A DNA stretch of 64,000 bases from Sphagnum magellanicum. Taxonomy: Eukaryota > Streptophyta > Sphagnopsida > Sphagnales > Sphagnaceae. Positions 63,090 to 64,000 of the stretch are shown piece by piece; the stretch's first letter is position 1; each line of letters starts with the position of its first letter. The notes under the pieces were generated by a model. That model did not search any database and was not told the origin of the DNA. It worked only from the letters and a program-made list of their open reading frames with translations. The translations under genes were made by a program, and so were the position numbers. The stretch is from contig CM038912.1 in the NCBI GenBank assembly GCA_021904315.1, positions 7,217,061 through 7,281,060 on the forward strand. Direction: 5' to 3'.

Positions 63090-64000
63090 CATCTCTGTTG
63101 CTTGAAGAAATGAGACAACCTTCTTGAGGCCCATATATACTTACCACTGCTTCTCTGGACATGGGCATGTCTCTGCAAAATTTTGACTGTGTTTCACTGA
63201 TTCACAAATCTTCAGTAGGAGATTCTAGACATGCAACTTGCAGATTGGCTATGTGGGAGATCTCAGAATTTGCATAGTGCGCAAGTGTGTTGATGTTCCA
63301 TAAGCTGGAACATGAGGTAAGATAGTGGAATGAAGCTCTTGCTCAATTTTTTGTAGTTGCTGCTCCATTTAAGCATGTTTCAGGTGTCCTTAGATCGAGG
63401 TTCTTTCAAGATAGACTGAGCAAACAACTTCTGGCACATGTCAAGCAGTCCTATATGTGTGTAGCCTTCCAGAAACCAACAGATGTGTTGTGGGTCATCA
63501 CTTACAATCATGAAGGTCAGTGTTTCATCTATGTAGGTTGGTATCCATGATTTGAGCAGCTGCTTGAATAATCTGTGCCTTACTGCACAAGTTTTGTTAG
63601 TCTGGAGGATAGTATTGCTAGGAGAGTGAGGTTCCACATGTGTGTAGAGATAATTTGTGCCCCTTCCTTGAAGACTGGGTGAGTACCTCAGACCAATCTT
63701 ATGTATTGGTAGTATATACTGGATTGAGCACGTAAAGCTTGCTTGCTTATGTCTCACGATGCTCTTTCCCAAATAGAGTTGTGATGGAAATGAATAGATA
63801 TTCTCTTCTTGCCAAGTGTGCAAGCACATCATGGAATTTTTTTGAAATATTGTTTCACTAATCAATTGTGAAGGAATGATGTTCATTTGTTAATAGACTA
63901 CAAAATTCAGCAGAGGTTATAATGGCATTTTAATTTACATTCCCAACATGAACTCCATTCTCATGTATTCCTCATGACAAGCAACATCATGATCATCAAG
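63090..64000 (+). other. Probable 3' UTR and downstream flank of the CRF gene
   Basis: No second + strand gene is seen. The sequence keeps moderate GC content to about 63800. A long minus-strand open frame (63380-63886) overlaps it and is listed separately. Confidence 0.4.
63380..63886 (-). other. Unassigned 168-codon minus-strand ORF, possible PPR relic
   Basis: The ORF is unusually long for this base composition and runs antisense to the presumed CRF 3' UTR. Its C-terminal part (CWFLEGYTHIGLLDMCQKLF) resembles a pentatricopeptide repeat, and RLFKQLLKSWIP upstream looks like the end of another. Spacing is irregular, with two residues missing before GY, and the N-terminal half shows nothing. 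If real, it is a decayed PPR fragment; it may also be a chance frame. Confidence 0.25.

Overview
The window is nuclear DNA of a land plant. It holds three plant-type genes, all on the + strand: an auxin response factor, an NADP-isocitrate dehydrogenase and an AP2/ERF-CRF transcription factor. Two of them have 15 coding exons with consistent GT-AG introns. The rest is AT-rich, full of microsatellites, and contains dispersed repeats and decayed transposons. The ARF belongs to the class A ARF6/8 type and keeps a miR167-like target site, which points to a vascular plant. The large repeat-filled spacers and the style of the hAT and LINE relics would suit a fern, but this is inference and the species cannot be fixed from sequence alone.

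Layout. 1-8280: repeat-rich spacer with several separate tandem arrays and one copy of a roughly 310 bp dispersed repeat. 8281-16800: the ARF gene (coding exons 9471-15799, 913 aa) with a long GAA/CAG-rich leader. 16800-17900: spacer. 17900-26500: the NADP-ICDH gene (coding exons 18405-25829, 539 aa) with an N-terminal organelle-targeting extension and a duplicated leader module. 26500-47200: about 20 kb of AT-rich DNA with no recognisable gene, only microsatellites, inverted repeats and dispersed repeats. 47229-47882: a broken non-LTR retrotransposon 3' end, followed by a decayed 60 bp minisatellite (47994-48443). 51880-54030: a hAT-type transposase relic full of stops. 54030-59000: spacer with several hairpins and a third copy of the dispersed repeat. 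59000-63400: the CRF-type AP2/ERF gene (61428-63089, 553 aa) with a microsatellite-rich leader. 63380-63886 minus strand: an unexplained ORF with a faint PPR-like segment.

The three genes do not form a pathway. Two encode hormone-related transcription regulators (an auxin-response ARF and a member of the family named for cytokinin response). The third encodes a central-metabolism enzyme supplying NADPH and 2-oxoglutarate. Exon boundaries were read by eye from splice consensus, reading phase and family conservation. UTR ends, promoters and leader introns are inferred.
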